Below, one piece after another: positions 52,657 through 61,313 of a stretch of 64,000 bases of DNA. The DNA comes from JACVRX01 sp046726315 (lineage in GTDB: Bacteria; Actinomycetota; Actinomycetes; Jiangellales; Jiangellaceae): positions 1 to 64,000 of the forward strand of contig JBKPAG010000001.1 in the NCBI GenBank assembly GCA_046726315.1, written 5' to 3'. The number at the start of each line of letters is the position of its first letter. The first letter of the stretch is position 1. Below the pieces are notes generated by a model. It was not told where the DNA came from. It saw nothing but the letters and a program-made list of their open reading frames with translations, and searched no databases. A program made the translations under genes and the position numbers.

Positions 52657-53503
52657 ACCGGCAGGCCAGGATGTCCGTCACGAAGATCGCCCGGGCGCCG
52701 ATCTCCCACAGGGTGTCCATGACCCGCTGCGCCTCGGTGCGGGGGACCATGGCGCGCACGGCGACCCAGCCCTCGCGGTGCAGTGGGGAAACCGTGGGCG
52801 ACTCGATGCCGGGAGTAACCGCGCAGGCCTCGTCCAGCCGCTCGACCCGAATGTCATAGTCCATCATCACGTACCGGCGAGCGACCAAGACGCCCTGCAG
52901 GCGACGGACCAGCTGCTGAACCGGCGATGTCGACGCGACTGCGGATCGGGTGATCAGCACCGCCTCCGATGTCATGATGGGATCGCCGATCAGCTCCAGC
53001 TCCGCGCGCCGCAGCGTCGTGCCCGTCGACACCACGTCAGCTACCACGTCGGCCACGCCGAGCTGAACGGCGGTCTCGACAGCTCCGTCCAACCGGATGA
53101 CTTGAGCGTCGACGCCCGCGTCCGCGAGGTATTTCGCCAGCAGCCCCGGGTACGACGTGGCGATGCGTCGTCCAGCGAAGTCGGCCACGGCATTCGCCGA
53201 ACCGGTAGGCGCGGCGAACCGGAATGTGGAGTAGCCGAAGTCCAGCGGCAGCAGCTCCTCGGCGGGGGAACCCGAGTCCTGCAACAGGTCACGTCCGGTG
53301 ATTCCGACCTCGACCGTTCCCGATCCGACATAGACCGCGATGTCCCGCGGGCGTAGGAAGAAGAACTCGGCATTGTTGTCCGGGTCCGGCAGGACGAGCT
53401 CCCGTCCGTCGGAACGCTGCCGGTACCCGGCCTCGTGCAGCATCTCTGCGGCCGGCTCGGCCAGTAGTCCCTTGTTGGGAACCGCGATCCGTAGCGGCGC
53501 CAT
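52652..53503 (-). CDS. hisG: ATP phosphoribosyltransferase
   Basis: This enzyme catalyses the first step of histidine synthesis, ATP plus PRPP to phosphoribosyl-ATP. It is the long form with a C-terminal regulatory domain, 283 aa, so feedback by histidine is expected. Motifs are VPNKGLLAEPA at the N-terminus, VEVGITGRDLL, and DVVADVVSTGTTLR for phosphate binding. The ATG at 53503 follows AGGAG. It lies 7 bp after hisE. Confidence 0.95.
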   Translation of the reverse strand: MAPLRIAVPNKGLLAEPAAEMLHEAGYRQRSDGRELVLPDPDNNAEFFFLRPRDIAVYVGSGTVEVGITGRDLLQDSGSPAEELLPLDFGYSTFRFAAPTGSANAVADFAGRRIATSYPGLLAKYLADAGVDAQVIRLDGAVETAVQLGVADVVADVVSTGTTLRRAELELIGDPIMTSEAVLITRSAVASTSPVQQLVRRLQGVLVARRYVMMDYDIRVERLDEACAVTPGIESPTVSPLHREGWVAVRAMVPRTEAQRVMDTLWEIGARAIFVTDILACRL

Positions 53504-53510
53504 CGTTCTC

Positions 53511-53774
53511 CTAGAGCCGTTTGTAGACATCGTCGAGAGCGACGCCGGACGCGAGCATGAGCACCTGGACGTGGTAGAGCAGCTGGGCAATCTCGTCGGC
53601 GGCCCGGTCAGGACCTTCGTGCTCCGCGGCCATCCAGGCCTCGGCCGCCTCCTCGACGACCTTTTTGCCGACGTGGTGCACGCCGCGTCCGACCGCGTCG
53701 ACCGTGCCGGAGCCCTCGGCGCCGGCGGCGACCTTCGCCGATAGCTCGGCCCACAGGCCGTCGAAGCTCTTCAC
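53511..53774 (-). CDS. hisE: phosphoribosyl-ATP pyrophosphatase
   Basis: This is the second enzyme of histidine synthesis, a MazG-like all-alpha protein of 87 aa. The metal-binding segment is KKVVEEAAEAWMAAEHEG and the C-terminus is GVALDDVYKRL. The GTG at 53774 gives the family start; a longer frame is less likely. It forms a two-gene unit with hisG; the other his genes are elsewhere. Confidence 0.93.
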   Translation of the reverse strand: MKSFDGLWAELSAKVAAGAEGSGTVDAVGRGVHHVGKKVVEEAAEAWMAAEHEGPDRAADEIAQLLYHVQVLMLASGVALDDVYKRL

Positions 53775-53840
53775 AGACGTCAGCCTATGGCGACCAACAA
53801 CTGGTACTCCCACAGCCCGACGACGTCCATCCGCTCTCGA

Positions 53841-53909
53841 ATGGCACGGTGCTGGATGTCACCCACTGGCCACACCTACGAGGTCGATCCCGACCCACCG
53901 CTCTTCTGA
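53841..53909 (+). pseudogene. 3' remnant of a DUF222/HNH (13E12) gene
   Basis: The frame reads CWMSPTGHTYEVDPDPPLF and then TGA. It parallels the end of the intact gene at 31466-33004, which has VWTAPTGHIYEVEPE followed by a proline-rich tail. Everything upstream of the last 20 or so codons is lost. This looks like the scar of a family member that recombined out. Confidence 0.6.
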
Positions 53910-54005
53910 ATGAGCTTGCGGCTGGCTCTCACTGAGAGGACTATCTCTCCCACATTCGGCGGAACCACGCCCGACCATCGCAAGTCGCATTGGAGGGGAA
54001 TTGCG

Positions 54006-54503
54006 ATGAAACGACTCAGGTACAGCGCGCTGATCATCGTGCTGGGATTGCTCGGAACCCTCGTTTACAGCAGCGCGCAGGCTCAGCCCGAGCCGCCGCC
54101 GGTTGTAGTCGAAGTTCTCACGCCGAGAGCGGTCTTCACAGATGACGTGGCGTTGCAAGTCCGCAACAAACTCGACGGCCATGACACGACGGTGATCAAC
54201 GCTTCCGACCCGTCCCGCACAGTGACTATCAAGGTCACCGTGCAACCTGGCGGCGTGATTGACTGGCACACCCATCCCGGGCCCGTGTTCGTCACGATAG
54301 CGGCGGGTGAGCTGACCTACGTTGCGGCCCACGACTGCGTCGAGCGGCCCTACCCAGCAGAGACAGCATTCGTCGACCCAGGCCACGGCCATGTGCACAA
54401 AGCGTTCAACGGCACCGACTCGGTGACCGTGTTCTTCGCCACGTTCTACGAGGTGCCCGAGACCGGGCCGATTACGATCCCAGCGAGCGGGGCGGCCTGT
54501 TAG
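54006..54503 (+). CDS. secreted cupin-domain protein
   Basis: This 165-aa protein has a signal peptide (MKRLRYSALIIVLGLLGTLV, cleavage probably after SAQA) and one cupin domain. The metal-binding pattern is WHTHPGPVFVTIAAGELTY in the first motif and FVDPGHGHVHKAFN in the second. The ATG at 54006 follows GGAGGGG with a 7-nt gap. Its function is unknown; exported single cupins of this kind are common in actinobacteria. It converges on the riboflavin operon, with a palindromic repeat between. Confidence 0.75.
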   Translation: MKRLRYSALIIVLGLLGTLVYSSAQAQPEPPPVVVEVLTPRAVFTDDVALQVRNKLDGHDTTVINASDPSRTVTIKVTVQPGGVIDWHTHPGPVFVTIAAGELTYVAAHDCVERPYPAETAFVDPGHGHVHKAFNGTDSVTVFFATFYEVPETGPITIPASGAAC

Positions 54504-54538
54504 ATCGGCAGGACTAACCCGCGCGGGCGGGCGCCACG

Positions 54539-54618
54539 ACATCACCAGGCCTGTATGTACGTCACCAGGCGTACAGGCCTGGTGATGTACCGGGAGGGGT
54601 GGTGAACGTGATCATTCC
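54539..54618. repeat. dispersed palindromic repeat, copy 2 (intact)
   Basis: Perfect 17-bp inverted repeats, ACATCACCAGGCCTGTA (54539-54555) and its complement (54572-54588), flank a 16-nt loop that itself contains another CACCAGGC. GTGAACGTGATCATTCC (54602-54618) follows. The first arm and this tail recur at 2787-2846. It lies 21 bp beyond the ribH stop, so it could also act as a 3' hairpin of the riboflavin operon. Confidence 0.7.
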
Positions 54619-54638
54619 AGCGCAGGAGCGGAGCGGAC

Positions 54639-55115
54639 TCAGGCGTAGCAGGCGCGCAGCGCCAGCACGGTCGCCAGCGCGGCCTGCGCAGCCTCGAAAC
54701 CCTTGTCTTCGGCGGAGTCGGGTAAGCCAGCCCTGTCGAGGGCCTTCGCTTCGTCGTCGCAGGTGAGCACGCCGAAGCCGATGGGCACGCCGGTGTCGAC
54801 GGTGACACGGACCAGGCCATCGGTCGCAGCGCGGCAGACGTACTCGAAATGCGGGGTGTCGCCTCGGATCACGACACCGAGGGCGACCAGGACGTCATAG
54901 CGGGCCCGGGCCAGCCGGGCGCATGCAACCGGCAGCTCGAACGAGCCCGGCACTCGCAGCACCAGCGGATCGTCAACCCGAGCCTTGGCGAGCGCTCGCA
55001 GTGCGCCGTCCACGAGTCCCGCCATGACCTCCTCGTGCCACCGTGCAGCGACGACGCCGACCCGCAGCTGGTCGGCCCCGTCCAACGACAGCGTGGGCGC
55101 ACCACCTCGGGTCAC
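54639..55115 (-). CDS. ribH: 6,7-dimethyl-8-ribityllumazine synthase
   Basis: This enzyme condenses the ribitylaminouracil with dihydroxybutanone phosphate in the penultimate riboflavin step. The length is 158 aa, with VPGSFELPVACARLA, ALGVVIRGDTPHFEYVC (containing the catalytic histidine) and PIGFGVLTCDDEAKA. The GTG start overlaps the ribBA stop (GTGA). It is the last gene of the operon and is followed by a palindromic element. Confidence 0.96.
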   Translation of the reverse strand: MTRGGAPTLSLDGADQLRVGVVAARWHEEVMAGLVDGALRALAKARVDDPLVLRVPGSFELPVACARLARARYDVLVALGVVIRGDTPHFEYVCRAATDGLVRVTVDTGVPIGFGVLTCDDEAKALDRAGLPDSAEDKGFEAAQAALATVLALRACYA

Positions 55116-56353
55116 GTCGGGCTCGCCTCCAGCTCATCGCCGAGATGCGGTAACGCATGACCCATCCGGTCCCGCTTGGTTCGTAGGTAGCGGATGTTCT
55201 CAGGGTGTGGCCGCACGGGCATCGGCACCCGCTCGGCGATCTCCAGCCCATAACCCGCCAGGCCTGCGAGCTTGGCTGGGTTGTTGGTCATCAGCCGCAT
55301 GGCTTTGACCCCGAGATCGGCCAGGATTTGCGCCCCAGTCCCGTAGTCGCGGGCGTCGGCGGGCAGGCCCAGGTCCAGGTTGGCGTCGACGGTATCGCGC
55401 CCTCCGTCCTGCAGCTCATAGGCCTTCAGCTTGTGCACCAGACCAATACCGCGTCCCTCGTGACCACGCAGGTACAGCACCACGCCCTTCCCCTGCGTGG
55501 CCACCGCGGTCAGGGCGGCGCGGAGCTGCGGTCCGCAGTCGCAGCGCAACGAGCCGAACGTGTCACCGGTGAGGCATTCTGAGTGCACGCGCACCAGCAC
55601 CGGCTCGCCGTCGGCGACATCCCCGAGTACGAGGGCGACGTGCTCCGCGCCGGTCACGACGTCGCGGTAGGCATGTGCCTGGAAGGTGGCGTCGGCAGTG
55701 GGCAGCCGAGTCTGCGCAATCAGCCGGACGTGGTTTTCGTACCGGCGGCGGTACCGGATCAGGTCCGCGATGGAGATCATCGCCAGGCCGTGGTCGTCGG
55801 CGAACTGCCGCAACGCAGCAGCCCGCATCATGGAGCCGTCGTCGTTGACGATCTCGCACAGCACCCCGGCCGGCGTCAGCCCGGCGAGGCGGGCCAGGTC
55901 GACCGCCGCCTCGGTGTGGCCGGCGCGAGCGAGCACCCCGCCGTCGCGGTATCGCAGCGGCATGATGTGTCCAGGTTGGACGAGCTCGTACGGCTCGGTC
56001 GCCGAGTCGGCGAGAACCCGGGCGGTATGCGCACGATCGGCCGCCGAGATGCCGGTCGTGATGCCGTCCCGGGCATCGACAGACACGGTGTACGCCGTGC
56101 GCATCCGCTCTCTGTTGTGCGGAGTCATCAACGGGATGTGCAGACGGTCCAGGGTCGCGCCCTCAACGGGGACGCAGACGAACCCGCTTGTCCACCGGAT
56201 CATGAATCCCATCAGCTCGGAAGTCGCCTTGCCGGCGGCGAACACCAAGTCTCCCTCGTTCTCGCGATCCTCGTCGTCGACCACGACGACGGCGCGTCCA
56301 GCCGCGATATCGGCAACGGCCTGCTCCACCGGGTCCAGCCTGATCTCGGTCAT
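55112..56353 (-). CDS. ribBA: bifunctional DHBP synthase / GTP cyclohydrolase II
   Basis: The N-terminal half (residues 1 to about 205) makes 3,4-dihydroxy-2-butanone 4-phosphate; its acidic motif is VVDDEDRENEGDL. The C-terminal half is GTP cyclohydrolase II with zinc cysteines in SECLTGDTFGSLRCDCG, then RGHEGRGIGLVHKLKAY. Together they supply both precursors of riboflavin. The length of 413 aa is normal and both domains look complete. Its ATG overlaps the ribE stop. Confidence 0.96.
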   Translation of the reverse strand: MTEIRLDPVEQAVADIAAGRAVVVVDDEDRENEGDLVFAAGKATSELMGFMIRWTSGFVCVPVEGATLDRLHIPLMTPHNRERMRTAYTVSVDARDGITTGISAADRAHTARVLADSATEPYELVQPGHIMPLRYRDGGVLARAGHTEAAVDLARLAGLTPAGVLCEIVNDDGSMMRAAALRQFADDHGLAMISIADLIRYRRRYENHVRLIAQTRLPTADATFQAHAYRDVVTGAEHVALVLGDVADGEPVLVRVHSECLTGDTFGSLRCDCGPQLRAALTAVATQGKGVVLYLRGHEGRGIGLVHKLKAYELQDGGRDTVDANLDLGLPADARDYGTGAQILADLGVKAMRLMTNNPAKLAGLAGYGLEIAERVPMPVRPHPENIRYLRTKRDRMGHALPHLGDELEASPT

Positions 56354-56949
56354 GCATTCACCCGCCCCGCTAGCAGTCGTTCAACGTACTTTGCGATCAC
56401 ATCGACCTCAAGGTTGACCAGTTCGCCGAGTTGGTGCCGGCCGAGCGTCGTCAACTCGAGGGTGGTGGGAATCAGGCTTACCTCGAACCACCCGTCCCCG
56501 ACGCCGGACACGGTCAATGAGACGCCGTCAACCGCAATCGAACCTCTCGCGACGACGTACCGCGAAACGTCATCGGGCAGCGAGATCCGGACGACCTCCC
56601 ACCGGTCGCTCTGCATTCGGTCGACCACCGTGCCGACTCCGTCCACATGACCCTGGACGATGTGCCCGCCGAGCCGGTCCGACGCCCGCACCGCGCGTTC
56701 GAGATTGACCCGCGAACCGACGACCAGTGTGCTCAGCGAAGTCCGGTGCAGCGTCGCGCGCATCACGTCGGAGGAAAACGTGCCGTCGGCGACCTCGACG
56801 ACGGTCAGGCAGACACCGTTGACTGCGACTGACGCTCCGGGCATCGCGTCCGCAGCCACCAGTGCTCCCCGGACTACCAGGCGGGCCGAGTCCATGCCGT
56901 AGTCGACGGCGACGACCTCGCCCAGTTCCTCGACGATTCCCGTGAACAT
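56350..56949 (-). CDS. ribE: riboflavin synthase alpha chain
   Basis: This enzyme dismutates two lumazines into riboflavin. The length is 199 aa with the expected twofold repeat: MFTGIVEELG and VNGVCLTV in the first barrel, GHIVQGHVDG and IAVDGVSLTV in the second. ATG 56949 is preceded by AAAGGA at 5 nt; an ATG two codons upstream overlaps the ribD stop. The gene is often named ribC or ribE depending on species. Confidence 0.96.
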   Translation of the reverse strand: MFTGIVEELGEVVAVDYGMDSARLVVRGALVAADAMPGASVAVNGVCLTVVEVADGTFSSDVMRATLHRTSLSTLVVGSRVNLERAVRASDRLGGHIVQGHVDGVGTVVDRMQSDRWEVVRISLPDDVSRYVVARGSIAVDGVSLTVSGVGDGWFEVSLIPTTLELTTLGRHQLGELVNLEVDVIAKYVERLLAGRVNA

Positions 56950-56951
56950 GA

Positions 56952-57977
56952 TCATCCTTTCCCGGGTCGGGCCGTGATCCGCACGTCCGGGCCCACAGTG
57001 GCCACCTCGTAGATCTCCAGTCCTATGGCGTCGGCAACGGTCAAGACGCCGAGGTCGCCGACTGCTGCGAGCCCGGCTCCGAGCAGTGCCGGCGCGATGT
57101 ATGCGACGACCCGCTCGACCAGCCCTTCCCGTAGGAACGCGGCGGCCACGGTTGGGCCACCTTCGAGCCAGACATGCTGGCGGTCCCGGCGATACAGGGC
57201 CGCCAGCGCATCGTGTGGATCTCGGGTCGACAGATGCACGGTGTCGGCGGCATCGTCGGTCACTGCTGCGTCTGCCGGGATCGAGCGCAGCCCCATGACC
57301 GCCCGCAACGGTTGGAACCGACGCTCGAGTGGAGTGCCGGTGTCGTCCCGCACGGTCAGCCCCGGGTCGTCCGCAAGCAGCGTTCCGGTCCCGACCAGGA
57401 TCGCGTCACACTCGGCCCGTAGCCGGTGCACGTCGGCTCGAGCCTCGGGGGACGTGATCCATCGGCTGGTTCCGTCGGCGGCAGCGCTGCGACCGTCTAG
57501 GGTCGCCGCGAACTTCCAGGTGACGAATGGTCGGCCGTGATCGACCGCAAATGTCCACTCCGGGTTGACGGCTCTCGCCTCGTCGGCCAGCACTCCGCCC
57601 TCGACCTCGACACCCGCGAGCCGAAGCGCATCGGCACCGCCACGGGCTGACGGATTGGTGTCTGGCTGCGCGTAGACGACACGCTCGACGCCGGCGTCGA
57701 GCAGGGCGGCCACACACGGCCCAGTACGTCCGATGTGGTTGCAGGGCTCGAGGGTCACGACGGCAGTGGTACCGGCTACCGGCTCGCGCGCCGCCCGTAC
57801 GGCGTCAACCTCGGCATGCGGGTGTCCGGCGCCGCGGTGGTACCCGTCGGCGACGATGCCACCATCGGGATCGAGCAGAACGCAACCGACCCTCGGGTTC
57901 GGGCCCCGCGGTACGCCTGGTGTGCGAGCGAGATCGAGCGCGCGGCGCATCGCCGCGATCTCGACCGGACTGGCCAT
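56952..57977 (-). CDS. ribD: riboflavin deaminase/reductase RibD
   Basis: This bifunctional enzyme deaminates and then reduces the pyrimidine intermediate. The N-terminal deaminase has the zinc motif HPHAEVDAVRAA and EPCNHIGRTGPC. The C-terminal reductase begins near residue 145 (VTWKFAATLDGRSAA) and includes WLEGGPTVAAAFL. The length of 341 aa is normal. ATG 57977 follows GAGGAGG, which is partly in a hairpin. It is the first gene of the riboflavin operon, downstream of the FMN riboswitch. Confidence 0.96.
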   Translation of the reverse strand: MASPVEIAAMRRALDLARTPGVPRGPNPRVGCVLLDPDGGIVADGYHRGAGHPHAEVDAVRAAREPVAGTTAVVTLEPCNHIGRTGPCVAALLDAGVERVVYAQPDTNPSARGGADALRLAGVEVEGGVLADEARAVNPEWTFAVDHGRPFVTWKFAATLDGRSAAADGTSRWITSPEARADVHRLRAECDAILVGTGTLLADDPGLTVRDDTGTPLERRFQPLRAVMGLRSIPADAAVTDDAADTVHLSTRDPHDALAALYRRDRQHVWLEGGPTVAAAFLREGLVERVVAYIAPALLGAGLAAVGDLGVLTVADAIGLEIYEVATVGPDVRITARPGKG

Positions 57978-57982
57978 CCGGG

Positions 57983-58004
57983 CCTCCTCGCCGGCTCCGG
58001 CGAG
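57983..58004 (-). promoter_or_regulatory. hairpin covering part of the ribD ribosome binding site
   Basis: A perfect 7-bp stem, 57987-57993 with 57998-58004 around a 4-nt loop, includes the first three bases of the GAGGAGG site (57983-57989). It is a natural candidate for the switching part of the FMN riboswitch, acting on translation. That is inferred from position only. Confidence 0.5.
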
Positions 58005-58088
58005 CTCCGGGATTGCGGCGGCAGGCCGCTCGGGTGGCCAGGGATGGAACGGCGACGACTCCGCCGGCCAATGTCGCTGGCCGCCCGC

Positions 58089-58229
58089 GCGTGCTGCCTC
58101 CCATCCGGACTGTCACCGTCGGTCCCGGAGTTCCACCGGGTCAGCCGCTCGCCACCTCGGATCGAGGAGTGACGACCGGGTCGCGGACTGTCACCGCCGG
58201 TTCGGAGTTTCACCGACCCCGGAGCACGC
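58089..58229 (-). promoter_or_regulatory. FMN riboswitch (RFN element)
   Basis: The minus strand carries the RFN consensus: GGTCGGTGAAACTCCGAACC, then GGCGGTGACAGTCCGCGACC, and later TGACCCGGTGGAACTCCGGG with GACGGTGACAGTCCGGATGG. The closing stem is formed by GCGTGC (58224-58229) and GCACGC (58089-58094). It lies about 110 nt upstream of ribD. When FMN binds, riboflavin gene expression should fall. The 5' side includes the rpe stop codon. Confidence 0.95.
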
Positions 58230-58905
58230 GTGGTACTTGACTGGAGTCTAGGCCGCGGGAGGCACGTTCGCGTAGGCGGCCGATGGCTCCGGCCGGATCC
58301 TCTGCGCCGAAAACGGCGTTCCCGGCAACGAAGACATCGGCGCCGGCATCGGCACAGCGTTCGATCGTCTCCTCGGACACGCCGCCGTCGACCTGAAGCC
58401 ACACGTGCACACCAGACTGCGTCACCAGCTCACGCGCCTGCCGGACCTTGGGCAGGCACATCTCGAGGAACTCTTGACCGCCGAACCCCGGCTCGACGGT
58501 CATGACAAGGATCAGGTCGACTTCGGGAAGCAGCTCAGCGACGGCCGCGATGGGTGTTGCCGGCTTGAGCGCCACCCCGGCCCGGGCCCCCAGGTGCCGC
58601 AGCTCACGGGCGAGCCGCACCGGCGCCGCCGCTGCTTCGATGTGGAACGTCACGCCCTGCGCACCGGCTTCGGCGTAGGCCGGCGCCCACCGGTCCGGAT
58701 TCTCGATCATCAGATGACAGTCCAGCGGCACGTCGGTTCTGGCGTTCAGCGCCTCGACCACCGGCAGGCCGATCGTCAGGTTCGGCACGAAGTGGTTGTC
58801 CATGACGTCGACGTGGACCCAGTCGGCCCCCGCGGCCCGGGCGATCTCCGATTCCAGGTTGGCGTAGTCGGCCGACAGCAAGCTCGGCGCGATCAGCGGA
58901 CCCAC
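58210..58905 (-). CDS. rpe: ribulose-phosphate 3-epimerase
   Basis: This enzyme interconverts ribulose 5-phosphate and xylulose 5-phosphate in the pentose phosphate pathway. TIM-barrel motifs are APSLLSADY at residues 5-13, HVDVMDNHFVPN for metal binding, HLMIENP, MTVEPGFGGQ and QVDGGV. The length is 231 aa. The GTG at 58905 gives the family start. The stop codon (58210-58212) lies within the FMN riboswitch, an overlap of 20 bp. Ribulose 5-phosphate is also a riboflavin precursor, so the neighbourhood is sensible. Confidence 0.95.
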   Translation of the reverse strand: MGPLIAPSLLSADYANLESEIARAAGADWVHVDVMDNHFVPNLTIGLPVVEALNARTDVPLDCHLMIENPDRWAPAYAEAGAQGVTFHIEAAAAPVRLARELRHLGARAGVALKPATPIAAVAELLPEVDLILVMTVEPGFGGQEFLEMCLPKVRQARELVTQSGVHVWLQVDGGVSEETIERCADAGADVFVAGNAVFGAEDPAGAIGRLRERASRGLDSSQVPRVLRGR

Positions 58906-58955
58906 GGCAGCGCAGGCTAGCCGATCCCGTTGCCGGAAGATCCATGGCTCCGGCG

Positions 58956-60329
58956 CTAGATCCGACGCAGCAGCGAGAGGTACATGGCGTCCGTCCCGTG
59001 TCGGTGTGGCCACAGCTGGACGTCCGGGCCGGCACCGAGGTCTGGAACGCCGGATAGATACGGCCGGGCGTCCACCCGTTCCACATCGGCTCGGTTACGC
59101 AAGACGTCGGAGACGACGGTCGACGTCTCCGCGAGGTGCGGCGAACAGGTCGCGTAGGCAACAACGCCGCCCGGTCGCACTGCCTCGATCGCTGCTCGCA
59201 GCAGCCGCACTTGTCGGGACCGCAGGCCCGCCACCTCGCCGGGCTGGCGCCGCCATCGTGCCTCGGGTCTACGCCGCAGCGCGCCCAGTCCGGTGCACGG
59301 CGCGTCGAGCAGGACGCGGTCGAAGGACCGCTCCCCCGCGATTGGCTCCGTGCTGTCCGCGACGAGTACGCGGTGCCCGCCGGGGTCGTCGCGGAGCGCT
59401 TTCTCGACCAGCCGGGCCCGGTGGGGTTGCTGCTCCACGGCGAGTAGCCGCGCGCCGCGCTGGGTCGCAAGACCGGCCAGCAGAGCGGCCTTGCCGCCCG
59501 GTCCGGCGCACATGTCCAACCAGCGCCCGTCCGGCCCGTTCAACGGAACAGCGGCAAGAGCCAGCGCAACCAACTGGCTGCCCTCATCCTGAACGCCCGC
59601 CCGGCGCCCGCGAATGGCCGGGAGATCAGCTGGATCGCCCTCGGCGAGCACTGCCGCGTAGGGCGACCAGCGACCAGGTCGCGCGCCGAATTGGTGCAGC
59701 TCGGCGACCTCGGCTCGGCCCGGGCGGGCGACCAAGACCACCTGTGGCCGCTCATTGTCGGCGGCCAGCGCGCGGCTGAGCTCGTCGAGGTCGCCACCAA
59801 GCGAGTCGAGCATCGCGCGCGCGATCCATGGCGGGTGCGAGTGCCGCAGCGCCAGCCGCTCGACCGGCTCGGTCGACGCGGCGGGCGCGATCTGCTCGAT
59901 CCAGGCGTCCAGGTCGTGGGCGCTCACCCGCCGGAGCACCGCGTTGACCAGCTTCGCAGGTCCCTCCCCGATCCGAGCCCTGGTCAGATCGACGGCTGTC
60001 GAGACCGCGGCATGCGCAGGGATCCGGGTCGCGAGCAGCTGATGAGCGCCCAACCGAAGCGCATCGAGAACAGGCGGGTCAAGCTCGTCCGGCACCCGGT
60101 CGAGGTTGGCGGCGAGGACGGCGTCGTATGACCCCCGCCGCCGTAGCGTGCCGTAGACCAACTCGGTGGCAAGCGCGGCGTCGCGGCCGTCGAGACCGCG
60201 TTCGTGCAGCAGCTCGGGAAGAACCAGGTTGGCGTAGGCGTCGCGTTCGTCTACTGCACGCAGGACATCGAAAGCCGCTTCCCGAGCGGGGTCGGCGACC
60301 GGCGGAGAGATTCTGCGCTGGGCGGTCAC
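58956..60329 (-). CDS. rsmB: 16S rRNA m5C967-type methyltransferase
   Basis: This 457-aa enzyme has an N-terminal NusB-like RNA-binding domain (about residues 15-145) and a C-terminal SAM-dependent methyltransferase. The SAM loop is LDMCAGPGGKAALLAGL. The two catalytic cysteines are in DAPCTGLG and YATCSPH. The GTG start overlaps the fmt stop (GTGA). Confidence 0.94.
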   Translation of the reverse strand: MTAQRRISPPVADPAREAAFDVLRAVDERDAYANLVLPELLHERGLDGRDAALATELVYGTLRRRGSYDAVLAANLDRVPDELDPPVLDALRLGAHQLLATRIPAHAAVSTAVDLTRARIGEGPAKLVNAVLRRVSAHDLDAWIEQIAPAASTEPVERLALRHSHPPWIARAMLDSLGGDLDELSRALAADNERPQVVLVARPGRAEVAELHQFGARPGRWSPYAAVLAEGDPADLPAIRGRRAGVQDEGSQLVALALAAVPLNGPDGRWLDMCAGPGGKAALLAGLATQRGARLLAVEQQPHRARLVEKALRDDPGGHRVLVADSTEPIAGERSFDRVLLDAPCTGLGALRRRPEARWRRQPGEVAGLRSRQVRLLRAAIEAVRPGGVVAYATCSPHLAETSTVVSDVLRNRADVERVDARPYLSGVPDLGAGPDVQLWPHRHGTDAMYLSLLRRI

Positions 60330-61255
60330 CGGCCTAGCCGCTCTCCCGGGTTCATCCGGGCGCCCCGAGCCCAGTCGGCAGCCGGAATGGCCCGGCGGCC
60401 CGGCGGCTGGACCTCACCCAGGAGGACCGCGTGGCTACCGGTACCGACCCGGACATCGTCGCGGTCGGCCCGCATTTCTCCGGCGGCGAGGTCAGCCGTC
60501 TGCGGGTCGAGGCGCACCGGTCGAAGCTTGAGTCGCTGGCCGCGGAATGTTGTCCACGCACCCGGGTCGGGCGTGCATGCCCGGACCAGCCGATCGACGC
60601 GCAGAGCGGGAGCCGACCAGTCGACTTCCGCGTCGGCGACCGACAGCTTGGGCGCCCACGAGATCCCGTCGGTTGGCTGAGGGTGCGCGACGAGCGTGCC
60701 GTCCTCGATCCCGTCGAGCGTTGCGACCAGCAGCGTGGCGCCCGAGTGGGCCAGCCGGGACAGCAGGTCACCGGTCGTATCCGTTGGCCGCACCTGCTCG
60801 GTGACGACGCCGTACACGGGCCCGGCGTCCAGCTCCTCCTCGATCCGGAATGTGCTGGCTCCGATGACCTCATCGCCGGCCAGCACCGCGTGCTGGACGG
60901 GCGCGGCGCCTCGCCAGGCCGGCAGCAGTGAGAAGTGCAGGTTGACCCAGCCGTGCTTCGGGACGTCGAGCACTGCTTGGGGCAGCAGACCGCCATAGGC
61001 GACCACCGGCGCGCAGTCGGGTCGGATCTGGGTGAGTCGGGCCAGGAAGTCCGGGTCTCCGGGCCGCCCCGGCTTGAGTACTTCGACGCCGGCATCGGTG
61101 GCGAGCCGAGCCACCGGGCTGGGGCTGAGCTTGCGACCGCGACCGGCTGGAGCGTCCGGCTTGGTGAGGACCGCGAGGAGATCGTGGCGGGAGTCGAGGA
61201 TGGCGGACAACGACGGCACGGCGGCTTCCGGTGTGCCAGCGAAGACGACTCGCAT
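60326..61255 (-). CDS. fmt: methionyl-tRNA formyltransferase
   Basis: This enzyme formylates the initiator methionyl-tRNA with 10-formyl-tetrahydrofolate. Diagnostic motifs are VVFAGTPEAAVPSL near the N-terminus and NLHFSLLPAWRGAAP with the catalytic residues. The length is 309 aa with a complete C-terminal tRNA-binding domain. ATG 61255 is chosen; GTG 61261 is possible. It lies 52-58 bp downstream of def on the same strand. Confidence 0.95.
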   Translation of the reverse strand: MRVVFAGTPEAAVPSLSAILDSRHDLLAVLTKPDAPAGRGRKLSPSPVARLATDAGVEVLKPGRPGDPDFLARLTQIRPDCAPVVAYGGLLPQAVLDVPKHGWVNLHFSLLPAWRGAAPVQHAVLAGDEVIGASTFRIEEELDAGPVYGVVTEQVRPTDTTGDLLSRLAHSGATLLVATLDGIEDGTLVAHPQPTDGISWAPKLSVADAEVDWSAPALRVDRLVRACTPDPGAWTTFRGQRLKLRPVRLDPQTADLAAGEMRADRDDVRVGTGSHAVLLGEVQPPGRRAIPAADWARGARMNPGERLGR

Positions 61256-61313
61256 CGTCACGACCGCGACAGCAGCGGGTTGCAGCTGTCACAAGATCGC
61301 GGTAACAAGCGGG

